DNA of 41,257 nt, taken from the NCBI RefSeq assembly GCF_900156725.1, contig NZ_FTOI01000018.1:1-41257 (forward strand), given 5' to 3'. The position numbers were made by a program, and so were the translations under genes. Shown piece by piece: positions 34,201 through 41,257 of the stretch. A model generated the notes under the pieces. That model was not told the origin of the DNA and searched no databases. It worked only from the letters and a program-made list of their open reading frames with translations. Numbering within the stretch: the first letter of the stretch is position 1; each line of letters begins with the position of its first letter. Source of the stretch: Kaistella chaponensis. GTDB taxonomy: Bacteria; Bacteroidota; Bacteroidia; Flavobacteriales; Weeksellaceae.

Positions 34201-34218
34201 AATGAATATTAAAATATA

Positions 34219-34322
34219 AACCACAAAGTCACAAAGATCATGAAGCCATTAATATAAGCAGATTTTTCTTTCTGAACTTTTAGCAATTAGTTTAGGAAAT
34301 ATTCTTTTGTGACTTTGTGGTT
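34219..34322. repeat. Long-armed inverted repeat between pump and channel genes
   Basis: AACCACAAAGTCACAAA (34219-34235) and TTTGTGACTTTGTGGTT (34306-34322) are perfect complements over 17 bases around a 70-base spacer. Similar ACCACAAAG-type sequences are dispersed in Bacteroidota genomes (recollection). It fills most of the 144-base gap. It could fold in the mRNA or be a miniature mobile element. Confidence 0.6.
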
Positions 34323-34344
34323 GAAGAAACCTTAAATATAAAAA

Positions 34345-35568
34345 ATGAAACAACTTATAAAAATAGTACTAACAATTTCAGTGTTGATCGCCATTCAACT
34401 GAAAGCACAAACGCCGATTTCTCTGGAATCTGCCTACGAAAAAGCCTTTAAAAATAACCTCAATCTAAAAAGCGGACAACTTCGAATTGATTACCAAGAC
34501 AAGATTAAGAAATCTCATGCAGTAATTGATCCGTTGAATGTTTCTGGGGAAATTGGGCAATTTGTTTCCGCATATTCAGATACTAAATTTTCGGTCAATC
34601 AAACCTTAAGATTACCCGGTTTTTATAACAGTCAGAAACAAGTTTTGATGGAGGAATGGAAAAATTCCATGCTTAGCTTAGAGGTTCAAAAATGGCAATT
34701 GAAGAGAGAAATCGCTTTGATTTACAACGAGCTCAACTATCAGAATGAAAAGGAAAAATTGCTTTTGAGAGCCGATTCCATTTATACCAATTATTATAAA
34801 CGTGCAGAACTCCGATTAAAAAAAGGAGAAAGCAATATTCTGGAGAAAACAACGGCAGAAAATTACAGAAGTCAGGCAGAAATTCAATTGGTAAATCTGA
34901 AAAAAGATCGAGAAGTTTCTCTTTATCAGTTTAATTTTCTGATCAATGATGAAACAATGTATTCCAATGAAAATGTAAATTTTTATGAAATAAGTGAGTT
35001 CAATAGAGATTCAAATTACGCTGGAAATCCTGCTGTTTTAAAACAATTGGAACAGCAAAAAAGCATTGAACTTGCCAAATTAAAAGCCGAAAAATCGAAA
35101 CTTTTGCCGACTTTTAATATTGGTTATAATAATTCAAGCATGTACGGAACAGGAGCAGATGACAAATTTTATGAGCGATCTGCACGATTTCATTCCGGCA
35201 TGATTGGCGTTGGAATTCCGCTTTTTAATGGCGCACAAAAATCATTAATTGAAGGACAGAAAATCAATCAATTGATCGCTGAAAATAATTATGAAATCGG
35301 TTCGAAAAATTTAAAAAATCAATATGAAATGCTATTCGGAGCGTTCGAAAAACTGAAAAGTGAAACCGATTATTATCAATCAAAAGGCTTAAAAAACGCC
35401 GAAACCATTATGAAAACTGCAAATCGTCTATACGACGAAGGTGAGATTAATTATCTGGAATGGTCCATTTTAATCAACCAAAGTTTAGACATTCAAAATA
35501 AGTTGATTGACACTCAAAAAATGCTGAATGAGAAAATCATTCAACTGAACAACTTAACTCAACAATAA
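34345..35568 (+). CDS. TolC-family outer-membrane channel (CzcC-like)
   Basis: 407 residues with a signal peptide (MKQLIKIVLTISVLIAIQLKAQ). The rest is a long-helix OEP fold: TPISLESAYEKAFKNNLNLKSGQL near the start, and heptad-like stretches such as LIYNELNYQNEKEKLLLRADSIYTNYYKRAELRLKKGE. It forms the outer-membrane exit duct of the efflux complex. It is separated from czcA by the inverted repeat, and 17 bases lie between its stop and the cytochrome start. Confidence 0.88.
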   Translation: MKQLIKIVLTISVLIAIQLKAQTPISLESAYEKAFKNNLNLKSGQLRIDYQDKIKKSHAVIDPLNVSGEIGQFVSAYSDTKFSVNQTLRLPGFYNSQKQVLMEEWKNSMLSLEVQKWQLKREIALIYNELNYQNEKEKLLLRADSIYTNYYKRAELRLKKGESNILEKTTAENYRSQAEIQLVNLKKDREVSLYQFNFLINDETMYSNENVNFYEISEFNRDSNYAGNPAVLKQLEQQKSIELAKLKAEKSKLLPTFNIGYNNSSMYGTGADDKFYERSARFHSGMIGVGIPLFNGAQKSLIEGQKINQLIAENNYEIGSKNLKNQYEMLFGAFEKLKSETDYYQSKGLKNAETIMKTANRLYDEGEINYLEWSILINQSLDIQNKLIDTQKMLNEKIIQLNNLTQQ

Positions 35569-35585
35569 TTTAAATTTTTATCACA

Positions 35586-36161
35586 ATGAAAACATATACC
35601 GTCCTTCACCGCATCCTTCACTGGGTTTTTGCAGGAGTAATGCTGGTTTTATTCACCACCGGATTTCTCAGAATATACTGGATGAGCAAAACTGTAATTA
35701 CAGATGCAGTCAATAAAAATGTGGAAATAAAGAACTTAAATCTCGATAAACAAAGCCTCCGAACCATCGTACATTCTGTGCAGGAACCGATGTTTGAGTG
35801 GCATGTTTATGCAGCTTATGTCATCACTTTTGCATTTATCGCAAGAGTAATTTATATGATTGTAAAAGGAATTAAATTTCCGAATCCATTTGTAAAAGGT
35901 GTTTATAGCAAAGATCAATTTCAAGGTGCCATTTATATTGCATTTTACTTTTTAATCGCCATTGAAATCATAACGGGAGCAATTCTAAAATTTGAAATCG
36001 GCACAGAATCTTTGGCAGATTTGGCAGAAACCGTTCACAAATTTGCGGTGTACTGGACTCCGATTTTTATCCTTTTACACTTTGCCGGAATCGCAATTTC
36101 CGAAAATACAAATCGAAAAGGAATTACCTCTAAGATGATTGGCGGTGATTCTGAATTATAA
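35586..36161 (+). CDS. Cytochrome b561-like membrane protein
   Basis: 191 residues with four membrane segments. Histidines fit heme ligation: HRILHW (residues 8-13), WHVYAAYVITF in the second segment, and ETVHKFAVYW then LLHFAGI in the third and fourth. It resembles the Ni/Fe-hydrogenase-type b-cytochromes (cytochrome b/b6 domain), which pass electrons to or from quinones. It lies between the TolC-like and adaptor genes (17 and 10 bases from them), an unusual place for a redox protein. A redox step linked to metal export (for example metal reduction) would be an inference. Confidence 0.82.
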   Translation: MKTYTVLHRILHWVFAGVMLVLFTTGFLRIYWMSKTVITDAVNKNVEIKNLNLDKQSLRTIVHSVQEPMFEWHVYAAYVITFAFIARVIYMIVKGIKFPNPFVKGVYSKDQFQGAIYIAFYFLIAIEIITGAILKFEIGTESLADLAETVHKFAVYWTPIFILLHFAGIAISENTNRKGITSKMIGGDSEL

Positions 36162-36171
36162 AATTTTTACC

Positions 36172-37296
36172 ATGAGAAAACTACTTTTAATAATATTAAA
36201 TTTAACCATAATTTCCTGTTCAAAAGAGGAAATAAAGACGGAAGAAATTCCTGCTGTGTCAGGAAATCAGGTGACTTTAACCGATTTGCAAATCAAAAAT
36301 TCGGGCATTGAAACCAGTACCTTAAGCAATCTCGACATTGCCCACAAAATTTTACTTACTGGTCAAGTCGACGTTCCACCGCAAGGAATGGCACGTGTTT
36401 CTGCACCAAGTGGAGGTTATGTGAAAGTCTCCAATTTTATGCCTGGAAATTTTGTAAGCAAAGGACAGACTTTAGCAATTTTGGAAAATCCAGAATTGGT
36501 GCAATTGCAGCAAGATTATCTCTTGGCAAAATCGAATTTACAGTATGCGAAACAGGATTATTCCCGCCAAAAAGATTTGAATGCGAACAAAGCCAGTTCA
36601 GATAAAGTGACTCAAAAAGCCTTTAATGAAAGCCAAAATCAAAACATTATGATGAAAGGAATGGCGCAAAAATTAACTGCGGTAGGAGTTAACCCTGGAT
36701 CTTTGAACGCGAATACGATTCGCCGAACTTTTGCAGTAAAGTCCCCGATTTCAGGATATATTTCTACCGTCAATGTGAATATCGGACAATACGTTTCACC
36801 GGTCGACAAAATGTTTGAGATCGTAAATACAGGCGATTTACACTTGGCTTTGAAGGTATTTGAAAAGGATTTAAATAAAATTAAAACAGGTCAGAAAGTT
36901 TTTGCATTCACCAATCAAAATCCTACAAAAAAATATGAAGCCCGAGTTTTCATTATCGGAAAAGATTTTTCTGCGGATCGGAGCGTTTTGGTTCATTGCC
37001 ATTTTGTAGACGACAGTTTGGCTTTGCTCCCCGGAACTTTTATGAATGCCGAAATGGAAGCAGATTCTGAAGAAGGCATCGTGATTCCTGATTACGCGAT
37101 CATAACTTGGGAAGAAAAGCAATATGTATTTGAAGAAATTCAACCTAAAACCTACAAAATGTTCCCCGTCGAAATCGGAAATTCTGAGAATGGTTTTACA
37201 CAACTTTTGAATGTAAAAGAAGAAAATACCAAGAAGAAATTTGTAATCAAAGGCGCTTATCAATTGTTGATGGCGCTGAAAAATGTAGAAGAGTAA
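36172..37296 (+). CDS. RND efflux periplasmic adaptor lipoprotein (HlyD/CzcB-like)
   Basis: 374 residues from the ATG at 36172. The lipoprotein signal MRKLLLIILNLTIISC has the acceptor Cys at 16. A biotinyl-lipoyl-like segment is seen (RVSAPSGGYVKVSNFMPGNFVSKGQTLAIL), then a helical hairpin (LVQLQQDYLLAKSNLQYAKQDYSRQKDL), then the second lipoyl half (FAVKSPISGYISTVNVNIGQYVSP), the membrane-fusion-protein plan. It links pump and channel in the periplasm. An upstream frame from 36139 overlaps the cytochrome gene and is not used. Confidence 0.9.
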   Translation: MRKLLLIILNLTIISCSKEEIKTEEIPAVSGNQVTLTDLQIKNSGIETSTLSNLDIAHKILLTGQVDVPPQGMARVSAPSGGYVKVSNFMPGNFVSKGQTLAILENPELVQLQQDYLLAKSNLQYAKQDYSRQKDLNANKASSDKVTQKAFNESQNQNIMMKGMAQKLTAVGVNPGSLNANTIRRTFAVKSPISGYISTVNVNIGQYVSPVDKMFEIVNTGDLHLALKVFEKDLNKIKTGQKVFAFTNQNPTKKYEARVFIIGKDFSADRSVLVHCHFVDDSLALLPGTFMNAEMEADSEEGIVIPDYAIITWEEKQYVFEEIQPKTYKMFPVEIGNSENGFTQLLNVKEENTKKKFVIKGAYQLLMALKNVEE

Positions 37297-37303
37297 AAAT
37301 GGA

Positions 37304-37339
37304 AAAAAAAAGCAGTCTTTATTTAGACTGCTTTTTTTT
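37304..37339. terminator. Bidirectional terminator
   Basis: Fifteen-base arms centred on AGCAGTCT / AGACTGCT, flanked by A and T runs, with a six-base loop (37319-37324). It is 8 bases past the adaptor stop and 6 bases past the convergent small-lipoprotein stop, so it serves both. Confidence 0.85.
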
Positions 37340-37344
37340 ACTGA

Positions 37345-37530
37345 TTATTTCGTCATTGTAGAATCTGGCGTCGCAGGAACTGCTGCAGGAGCAGAAGGTG
37401 CTTTAGCGGTATCAGTTGCAGTGACTGTTGGTTCTTCAAGCATGGTGTTGGTTTCTGTTGCTTGTTCCTTTTTGGCACAACTTGCTACCATTAAACCACC
37501 GATAAATGCAATTGCTAATAATTTTTTCAT
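37345..37530 (-). CDS. Small lipoprotein of unknown function
   Basis: 61 residues from the ATG at 37530, which begins MKKLLAIAFIGGLMVASC, a clear lipobox with Cys at 18. The mature part is short, unstructured and rich in Ala, Pro, Thr and acidic residues (TATDTAKAPSAPAAVP). It has its own promoter and a terminator. Such small lipoproteins are common in Chryseobacterium-like genomes and have no known role. Confidence 0.75.
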   Translation of the reverse strand: MKKLLAIAFIGGLMVASCAKKEQATETNTMLEEPTVTATDTAKAPSAPAAVPATPDSTMTK

Positions 37531-37548
37531 TGTAAATTTATTTGGCGG

Positions 37549-37580
37549 CAAAGATATCATTTTCGACGCGAGAGGATCAA
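37549..37580 (-). promoter_or_regulatory. Promoter of the small lipoprotein gene
   Basis: Minus-strand TTG (37578-37580) and TATCTTTG (37549-37556) with a 21-base spacer fit the Bacteroidota promoter consensus. The leader would be about 12 bases. Confidence 0.55.
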
Positions 37581-37674
37581 GAATTTCACTTAAAAATAGA
37601 ATCGATTTTATCAATGGCTATGATTTTTTTGAATAAAAATTTGCGATTATAATTTTTAATTTGGAAAACATTTA

Positions 37675-37682
37675 TATATTTG
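37675..37682 (+). promoter_or_regulatory. Candidate -7 box of the trp operon
   Basis: TATATTTG fits TAnnTTTG. The transcript would start near 37688 and give an 85-90-base 5' leader before the leader peptide. No -33 TTG lies at the usual distance (one at 37661 is too near). Confidence 0.45.
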
Positions 37683-37773
37683 CCGCATTGAAACGCTTTA
37701 GAAATATTTCTTAAAAATAACAGAAGGATTTACTCGCGTTCCAATTAAAATTGAAAAAAGCATTTTTATACAG

Positions 37774-37830
37774 ATGAATTCAGGAACAAACAATACTTGG
37801 TGGTGGCATTCAAACTCCTTTAGGGTCTGA
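37774..37830 (+). CDS. trpL: Tryptophan operon leader peptide
   Basis: An 18-codon frame MNSGTNNTWWWHSNSFRV from ATG 37774 to TGA 37828-37830. Three consecutive Trp codons (37798-37806) are the hallmark of attenuation leaders. A terminator hairpin begins 33 bases after the stop and trpE follows at 37979. The ribosome's speed through the Trp codons would report charged tRNA-Trp levels. Confidence 0.85.
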   Translation: MNSGTNNTWWWHSNSFRV

Positions 37831-37900
37831 AGCAAATCTTGTATTCTGTTTGTAAAACATATAAAAGACTTTGACGGGCTCCGTTGAAGTCTTTTTTTTT
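37820..37900 (+). promoter_or_regulatory. trp attenuator (antiterminator and terminator region)
   Basis: Terminator arms AAAAGACTTTGACGG (37863-37877) and CCGTTGAAGTCTTTT (37881-37895) pair over 15 positions with two G-U wobbles and a GCT loop, followed by a T run. An alternative pairing is possible between TTAGGGTCT (37820-37828) and AGACTTTGA (37866-37874), with G-U pairs. A ribosome stalled at the Trp codons would leave 37820-37828 free (antitermination). A ribosome at the stop codon would cover it, allowing termination. A further stem, ACAAACAATAC (37786-37796) with GTATT..GTTTGT (37841-37853), is also visible. Confidence 0.75.
37863..37900 (+). terminator. Attenuator terminator hairpin upstream of trpE
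   Basis: The 15-pair GC-cored hairpin described for the attenuator, followed by about nine Ts. It is 79 bases upstream of the trpE ATG. Confidence 0.85.
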
Positions 37901-37978
37901 GCAAAAATGTAAAAGGGAAAAATGAATAAACTACCGAACCAATCCTATGAGGTTTATAATTAATAAAAATAAAATCAA

Positions 37979-39397
37979 ATGAATTTTGACCAGAAAGTCA
38001 ACATGAAAACCACCGTAAAATCGGTAATGAGCGATCTCTTCACGCCGGTTGGAATTTACCTGAGATTGCGCGACAAATTTCGGGACACGATTTTATTGGA
38101 AAGTGCCGGAAATCAAAATACCGATAACAATTTTTCTTTCATCGCCATCAATGCAGTGGGAGGAATTGAAATCCGAAATTTTCAGGAAGCAGAAATTAAA
38201 TTTCCTCTTGGTAATCCGCAAATAATCGCTTTAGAGAAAGAGAAATTGAGCGATTTATTAAGTGATTTTACAAAGTGTTTTATCGCCGAACAACCTTCGA
38301 AAGATATTGGAAAATCGGCTCAAGGATTTTTTGGTTATACCAGTTACGACGCGATTCCGTTTTTCGAAAATATTAAATTCAAAGATCTTTCAGAAGAGAA
38401 TAAAATTCCCTTGTTGCGCTATCGTTTGTACCAATACGTGATCGCAATTAATCACTACAATGATGAAATGTTCATCATCGAAAATAAAATAGATGGATTA
38501 AAATCGAATACTATTGAAATTGAAAATTTGATCAATCAGAAAAATGCACCTATTTTTCCGTTCCAGAAAATTGAGGAAGAAACCTCTAATTTACGCGATG
38601 AAGAATACCGCGAATTGGTAGAAATTGTCAAAAAACACTGTTTCCGAGGTGATGTTTTTCAGTTGGTTTTAAGCCGCAGATTTGAACAGAAATTCAATGG
38701 TGATGAATTCAATGTTTACCGTGCTTTACGACATATCAATCCTTCGCCTTACTTATTTTATTTTGATTACGGAGACTATAAATTAATGGGTTCCAGTCCA
38801 GAAAGTCAGTTGATTATTAAAAACGGAAAAGCCATTATTCATCCCATCGCAGGAACTTTTAAGAGAACCGGCGAAGTTCAGAAAGACCTGGAAGCTGCAG
38901 AAGATCTGAAAAAAGATGCCAAAGAAAATGCTGAACACACGATGTTGGTGGATTTGGCACGAAACGATTTAAGCATTTGCGGAAAAAACACCACGGTGAC
39001 TAAATTGAAAGAAGTTCAGTTTTTTTCTCATGTCATTCATTTGGTAAGTGAAGTTACGGCAGAAGTTGAGGAAAATCAAAATCCTTATGAAATGATCGCA
39101 ACCACTTTCCCACAAGGAACTTTGAGTGGCGCACCAAAATATAAAGCGATGGAATTGATCGACTCTTATGAGAAAACGTCTCGTTCATTTTACGGCGGTT
39201 GTATCGGTTTTGTTGGTTTTGATGGAAGTTGCAATCAGGCGATTATGATCCGCACTTTTTTAAGTAAAAACAACACTTTGTATTATCAAGCTGGAGCCGG
39301 AATTGTCGCCAAATCCTCCGCAGAAAATGAATTGCAAGAAGTCAACAATAAACTCAATGCCTTGAAAATGGCGGTTAAAAAAGCGGCATCATTATAA
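37979..39397 (+). CDS. trpE: Anthranilate synthase component I
   Basis: 472 residues. It converts chorismate and ammonia (from TrpG) to anthranilate, the first step of tryptophan synthesis. The C-terminal chorismate-binding core shows LVLSRRFEQKFNG, GSSPESQLIIKNG, HPIAGTFKRTG, DLARNDLSICG, FPQGTLSGAPKYKAMELID and YYQAGAGIVAKSSAENELQEV. The N-terminal LLESAG resembles the LLES motif of the Trp feedback site. PabB is less likely given the leader peptide and the trpG-trpD neighbours. A second in-frame ATG is at 38003. Confidence 0.94.
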   Translation: MNFDQKVNMKTTVKSVMSDLFTPVGIYLRLRDKFRDTILLESAGNQNTDNNFSFIAINAVGGIEIRNFQEAEIKFPLGNPQIIALEKEKLSDLLSDFTKCFIAEQPSKDIGKSAQGFFGYTSYDAIPFFENIKFKDLSEENKIPLLRYRLYQYVIAINHYNDEMFIIENKIDGLKSNTIEIENLINQKNAPIFPFQKIEEETSNLRDEEYRELVEIVKKHCFRGDVFQLVLSRRFEQKFNGDEFNVYRALRHINPSPYLFYFDYGDYKLMGSSPESQLIIKNGKAIIHPIAGTFKRTGEVQKDLEAAEDLKKDAKENAEHTMLVDLARNDLSICGKNTTVTKLKEVQFFSHVIHLVSEVTAEVEENQNPYEMIATTFPQGTLSGAPKYKAMELIDSYEKTSRSFYGGCIGFVGFDGSCNQAIMIRTFLSKNNTLYYQAGAGIVAKSSAENELQEVNNKLNALKMAVKKAASL

Positions 39398-39414
39398 CAA
39401 CCTTAAAATTGAAC

Positions 39415-39442
39415 AATGTAACAATTGGTAAACTGTTACATT
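39415..39442. repeat. Inverted repeat between trpE and trpG
   Basis: AATGTAACA (39415-39423) and TGTTACATT (39434-39442) form perfect nine-base arms with a ten-base loop in the 67-base spacer. The spacer is made of AAT/ACA-type words (ATTGAACAATG, AATTGGTAAAC, AATTGATACAT). I recall similar short repeats in many flavobacterial spacers. Confidence 0.5.
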
Positions 39443-39464
39443 ATTAAATTGATACATTTAAATT

Positions 39465-40034
39465 ATGAAAATACTAGTCTTCGATAATTACGACAGTTTT
39501 ACGTACAATTTGGTTCAGATGATTGAGCAGATTATGGGTGAAAAAGTAGAGGTCTTCCGAAACGATCAAATTGAATTAGCGGAAATCGAAAAGTATGATA
39601 AAATTGTACTTTCTCCAGGTCCCGGAATTCCAAGTGAAGCCGGAATTTTGCTAGAACTGATAAAAAAATACGCACCCACAAAATCTATTTTAGGCGTTTG
39701 TCTCGGTCAACAAGCCATTGCGGAAGCATTTGGTGGAAGTTTGATTAATTTAACAGAAATCTATCATGGAGTCGCAACCACTGCGCAAACCATTAAAAAA
39801 GAAGCAATGCTTTTAAGAGATTTACCCCAAAATTTAGAAGTTGGGCGATACCACAGTTGGGCTGTAAATCCTGAAGATTTTCCTGAAGAACTAGAAATCA
39901 CCTCCGTTGACGAAAACGGAATGATCATGTCGCTTCAACATAAAACGTACGATGTTCACGCAGTTCAGTATCATCCAGAAAGTATTTTGACTCCCGACGG
40001 AAGAAAAATAATTGAAAATTTTTTAAAAAACTAA
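39465..40034 (+). CDS. trpG: Anthranilate synthase component II (glutamine amidotransferase)
   Basis: 189 residues, class I glutamine amidotransferase. The nucleophile Cys is in LGVCLGQQAIAEAFGG, and the catalytic His and Glu are in AVQYHPESILTPDG. LSPGPGIPSEAG is the oxyanion-region motif. It frees ammonia from glutamine for TrpE. It may also serve PabB in folate synthesis if it is the only such subunit. trpD follows after 1 base. Confidence 0.94.
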   Translation: MKILVFDNYDSFTYNLVQMIEQIMGEKVEVFRNDQIELAEIEKYDKIVLSPGPGIPSEAGILLELIKKYAPTKSILGVCLGQQAIAEAFGGSLINLTEIYHGVATTAQTIKKEAMLLRDLPQNLEVGRYHSWAVNPEDFPEELEITSVDENGMIMSLQHKTYDVHAVQYHPESILTPDGRKIIENFLKN

Positions 40035-40035
40035 T

Positions 40036-41022
40036 ATGAAGGAAATCTTACAATATTTATTCGACCATCAAACCTTAAGCAAAGCGCAAGCGAAATCAAT
40101 CTTGCTCGAAATTTCAAAGGATATTTTCAATGAAATTGAAGTCACTTCATTCGTCACGGTTTTCTTGATGAGAAGTATTTCTTTGGCCGAATTAGAAGGT
40201 TTCACGGAAGCTTTGCAACAATTATCCCCACAAATTGATTTGGGAACACTTGATTTGGTAGACATTGTCGGAACCGGCGGCGACGGAAAAAACACCTTTA
40301 ATATTTCAACTTTGGCGAGTTTGGTAGTTGCCGGAACCGGACAAAAAGTGGCGAAACACGGCAATTATGCAGCCTCCACAATCAGCGGTGCATCCAATGT
40401 TTTAGAAACACTCGGTTATCGTTTCAAAGACAATGAAGCAGCATTAAAAAATGATCTAGAAAAGGGGAATTTCTGCTATTTACACGCACCGATTTTTCAC
40501 ACTTCCTTAAAATCTATTGCTCCAATGCGGAGGAATTTAGGATTGAAAACTTTTTTTAATATTTTGGGACCATTGATTAATCCAGCGAAACCAAAATACA
40601 CCATGATTGGCGTGGCAAACCTGGAAATTGCACGGATTTATCAGTATTTACTGCAAAAGAAAAATGCCGATTTTCTGTTGGTCAATGCGTTGGATGGTTA
40701 CGATGAAATAAGTTTGACCAGCGATACCAAAATCATCGATAAAAACGGTGAAAAGATCTTTTCAGCAGAAGATTTACAATTTAAAAACATCGATCCAGAA
40801 ACCATTTTTGGTGGTAACAGTATTGATGAAGCCGCGCAGATTTTCAAAAACATTTTAGAAGGAAATGGAACCTACGAACAAAATGCCGTGGTTTTGGCGA
40901 ATGCTGCAATGGCTCTGAAAAACACCGGAAAATACGGCGATTACGCCAATTGCTTAAAGATGGCGAAAGAAAGTTTATTGGAAGGAAAAGCACTGAATGG
41001 TTTTAAAAGATTAGTGGATTAG
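40036..41022 (+). CDS. trpD: Anthranilate phosphoribosyltransferase
   Basis: 328 residues. The PRPP-binding motif DIVGTGGDGKNTFNIST is near 75-91, followed by KHGNYAASTISGASNVLETLGY and, further on, RRNLGLKTFFNILGPLINP, all diagnostic of TrpD. It attaches a phosphoribosyl group to anthranilate. trpC, trpF, trpB and trpA are expected downstream but lie beyond the window, if they are here at all. Confidence 0.95.
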   Translation: MKEILQYLFDHQTLSKAQAKSILLEISKDIFNEIEVTSFVTVFLMRSISLAELEGFTEALQQLSPQIDLGTLDLVDIVGTGGDGKNTFNISTLASLVVAGTGQKVAKHGNYAASTISGASNVLETLGYRFKDNEAALKNDLEKGNFCYLHAPIFHTSLKSIAPMRRNLGLKTFFNILGPLINPAKPKYTMIGVANLEIARIYQYLLQKKNADFLLVNALDGYDEISLTSDTKIIDKNGEKIFSAEDLQFKNIDPETIFGGNSIDEAAQIFKNILEGNGTYEQNAVVLANAAMALKNTGKYGDYANCLKMAKESLLEGKALNGFKRLVD

Positions 41023-41030
41023 AATTTTTT

Positions 41031-41141
41031 GGGCGACAATCCCGATCCCGAAAGCTTTCGGGATTATCGGGACCGTCTTCCGCTCCCAATCTTTTTTGTT
41101 CCGCCTTGCTCCACAAAAAAGGATTTCCGCTCCTTTAGATT
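41031..41141. repeat. GC-rich hairpin repeat downstream of trpD
   Basis: A GC-rich island in AT-rich DNA. TCCCGATCCCGAAAG (41040-41054) pairs with CTTTCGGGA-TTA-TCGGGA (41055-41072) with only a three-base bulge. CTTTTTTGT (41091-41099) pairs with ACAAAAAAG (41113-41121). The phrases 'ttccgctcc' recur at 41077 and 41125. It looks like a dispersed flavobacterial intergenic repeat (recollection), and the second hairpin could act as a terminator. Confidence 0.6.
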
Positions 41142-41177
41142 TGTAATCGATAAAATTATTAAATTTAGAAAGAGAAA

Positions 41178-41241
41178 AGCATTTAATTAAACTATGTTCC
41201 GCTCAGAGTAAAACTCAAGGCTTGATTCAGAATTAAATGCT
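41178..41241. repeat. Inverted repeat at the window end
   Basis: AGCATTTAATT (41178-41188) and AATTAAATGCT (41231-41241) are perfect 11-base arms around 42 bases. A GAGT-AAA-ACTC mini-hairpin lies inside. No gene is seen from 41023 to the window end. Confidence 0.45.
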
Positions 41242-41257
41242 CTTCCTTTCATTAAAA

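Overview
The window is AT-rich DNA from a flavobacterium, most likely of the Chryseobacterium/Kaistella type (Weeksellaceae). The genus is an inference from gene content and from promoters that match the Bacteroidota -7 box TAnnTTTG. No rRNA, tRNA or CRISPR array was seen.

Layout. (1) 1-2.6 kb: a possible IS110-type transposase tail at the edge, a secreted gamma-glutamyltransferase, a Crp/Fnr-type regulator, and a very short promoter-ORF-hairpin unit. (2) 2.7-8.6 kb, minus strand: a seven-gene operon in the order crtI, crtB, secreted unknown, crtZ, crtY, SRPBCC protein, SDR/DUF2867 protein. It encodes conversion of geranylgeranyl-PP to zeaxanthin. (3) 8.6-14.4 kb, plus strand, divergent from crtI: TetR-like regulator, ABC1/UbiB kinase, DUF2805, flavin-reductase-like protein, DUF2256 zinc-ribbon miniprotein, SDR lacking its catalytic Tyr, MarR-like regulator and photolyase/cryptochrome. 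Together with the carotenoid genes this looks like a light and photo-oxidative stress island. (4) 14.4-20.6 kb, minus strand: lipid kinase, DUF3298 lipoprotein, gyrB, OsmC and lysS, with clear terminators after gyrB and osmC. (5) 21.0-29.7 kb: a LuxR-type regulator, then nine tightly packed minus-strand genes that nearly all encode exported proteins of unknown function, including one OmpA-domain protein and a pair of divergent paralogues. This is the best candidate for an undescribed system. (6) 29.9-37.3 kb, plus strand: a heavy-metal RND efflux operon (secreted unknown, small membrane protein, CzcA-like pump, TolC-like channel, cytochrome b561-like protein, lipoprotein adaptor). (7) 37.3-41.0 kb: a small lipoprotein, then a tryptophan operon (trpE, trpG, trpD). 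This operon is preceded by a classical attenuator: an 18-codon leader peptide with three consecutive Trp codons, a possible antiterminator pairing, and a strong terminator hairpin.

Several intergenic spacers inside operons hold long inverted repeats (30958-31013, 34219-34322, 39415-39442, 41040-41121, and a structured element near 25140-25230). They look like dispersed intergenic repeats and may also shape expression of the genes downstream of them.
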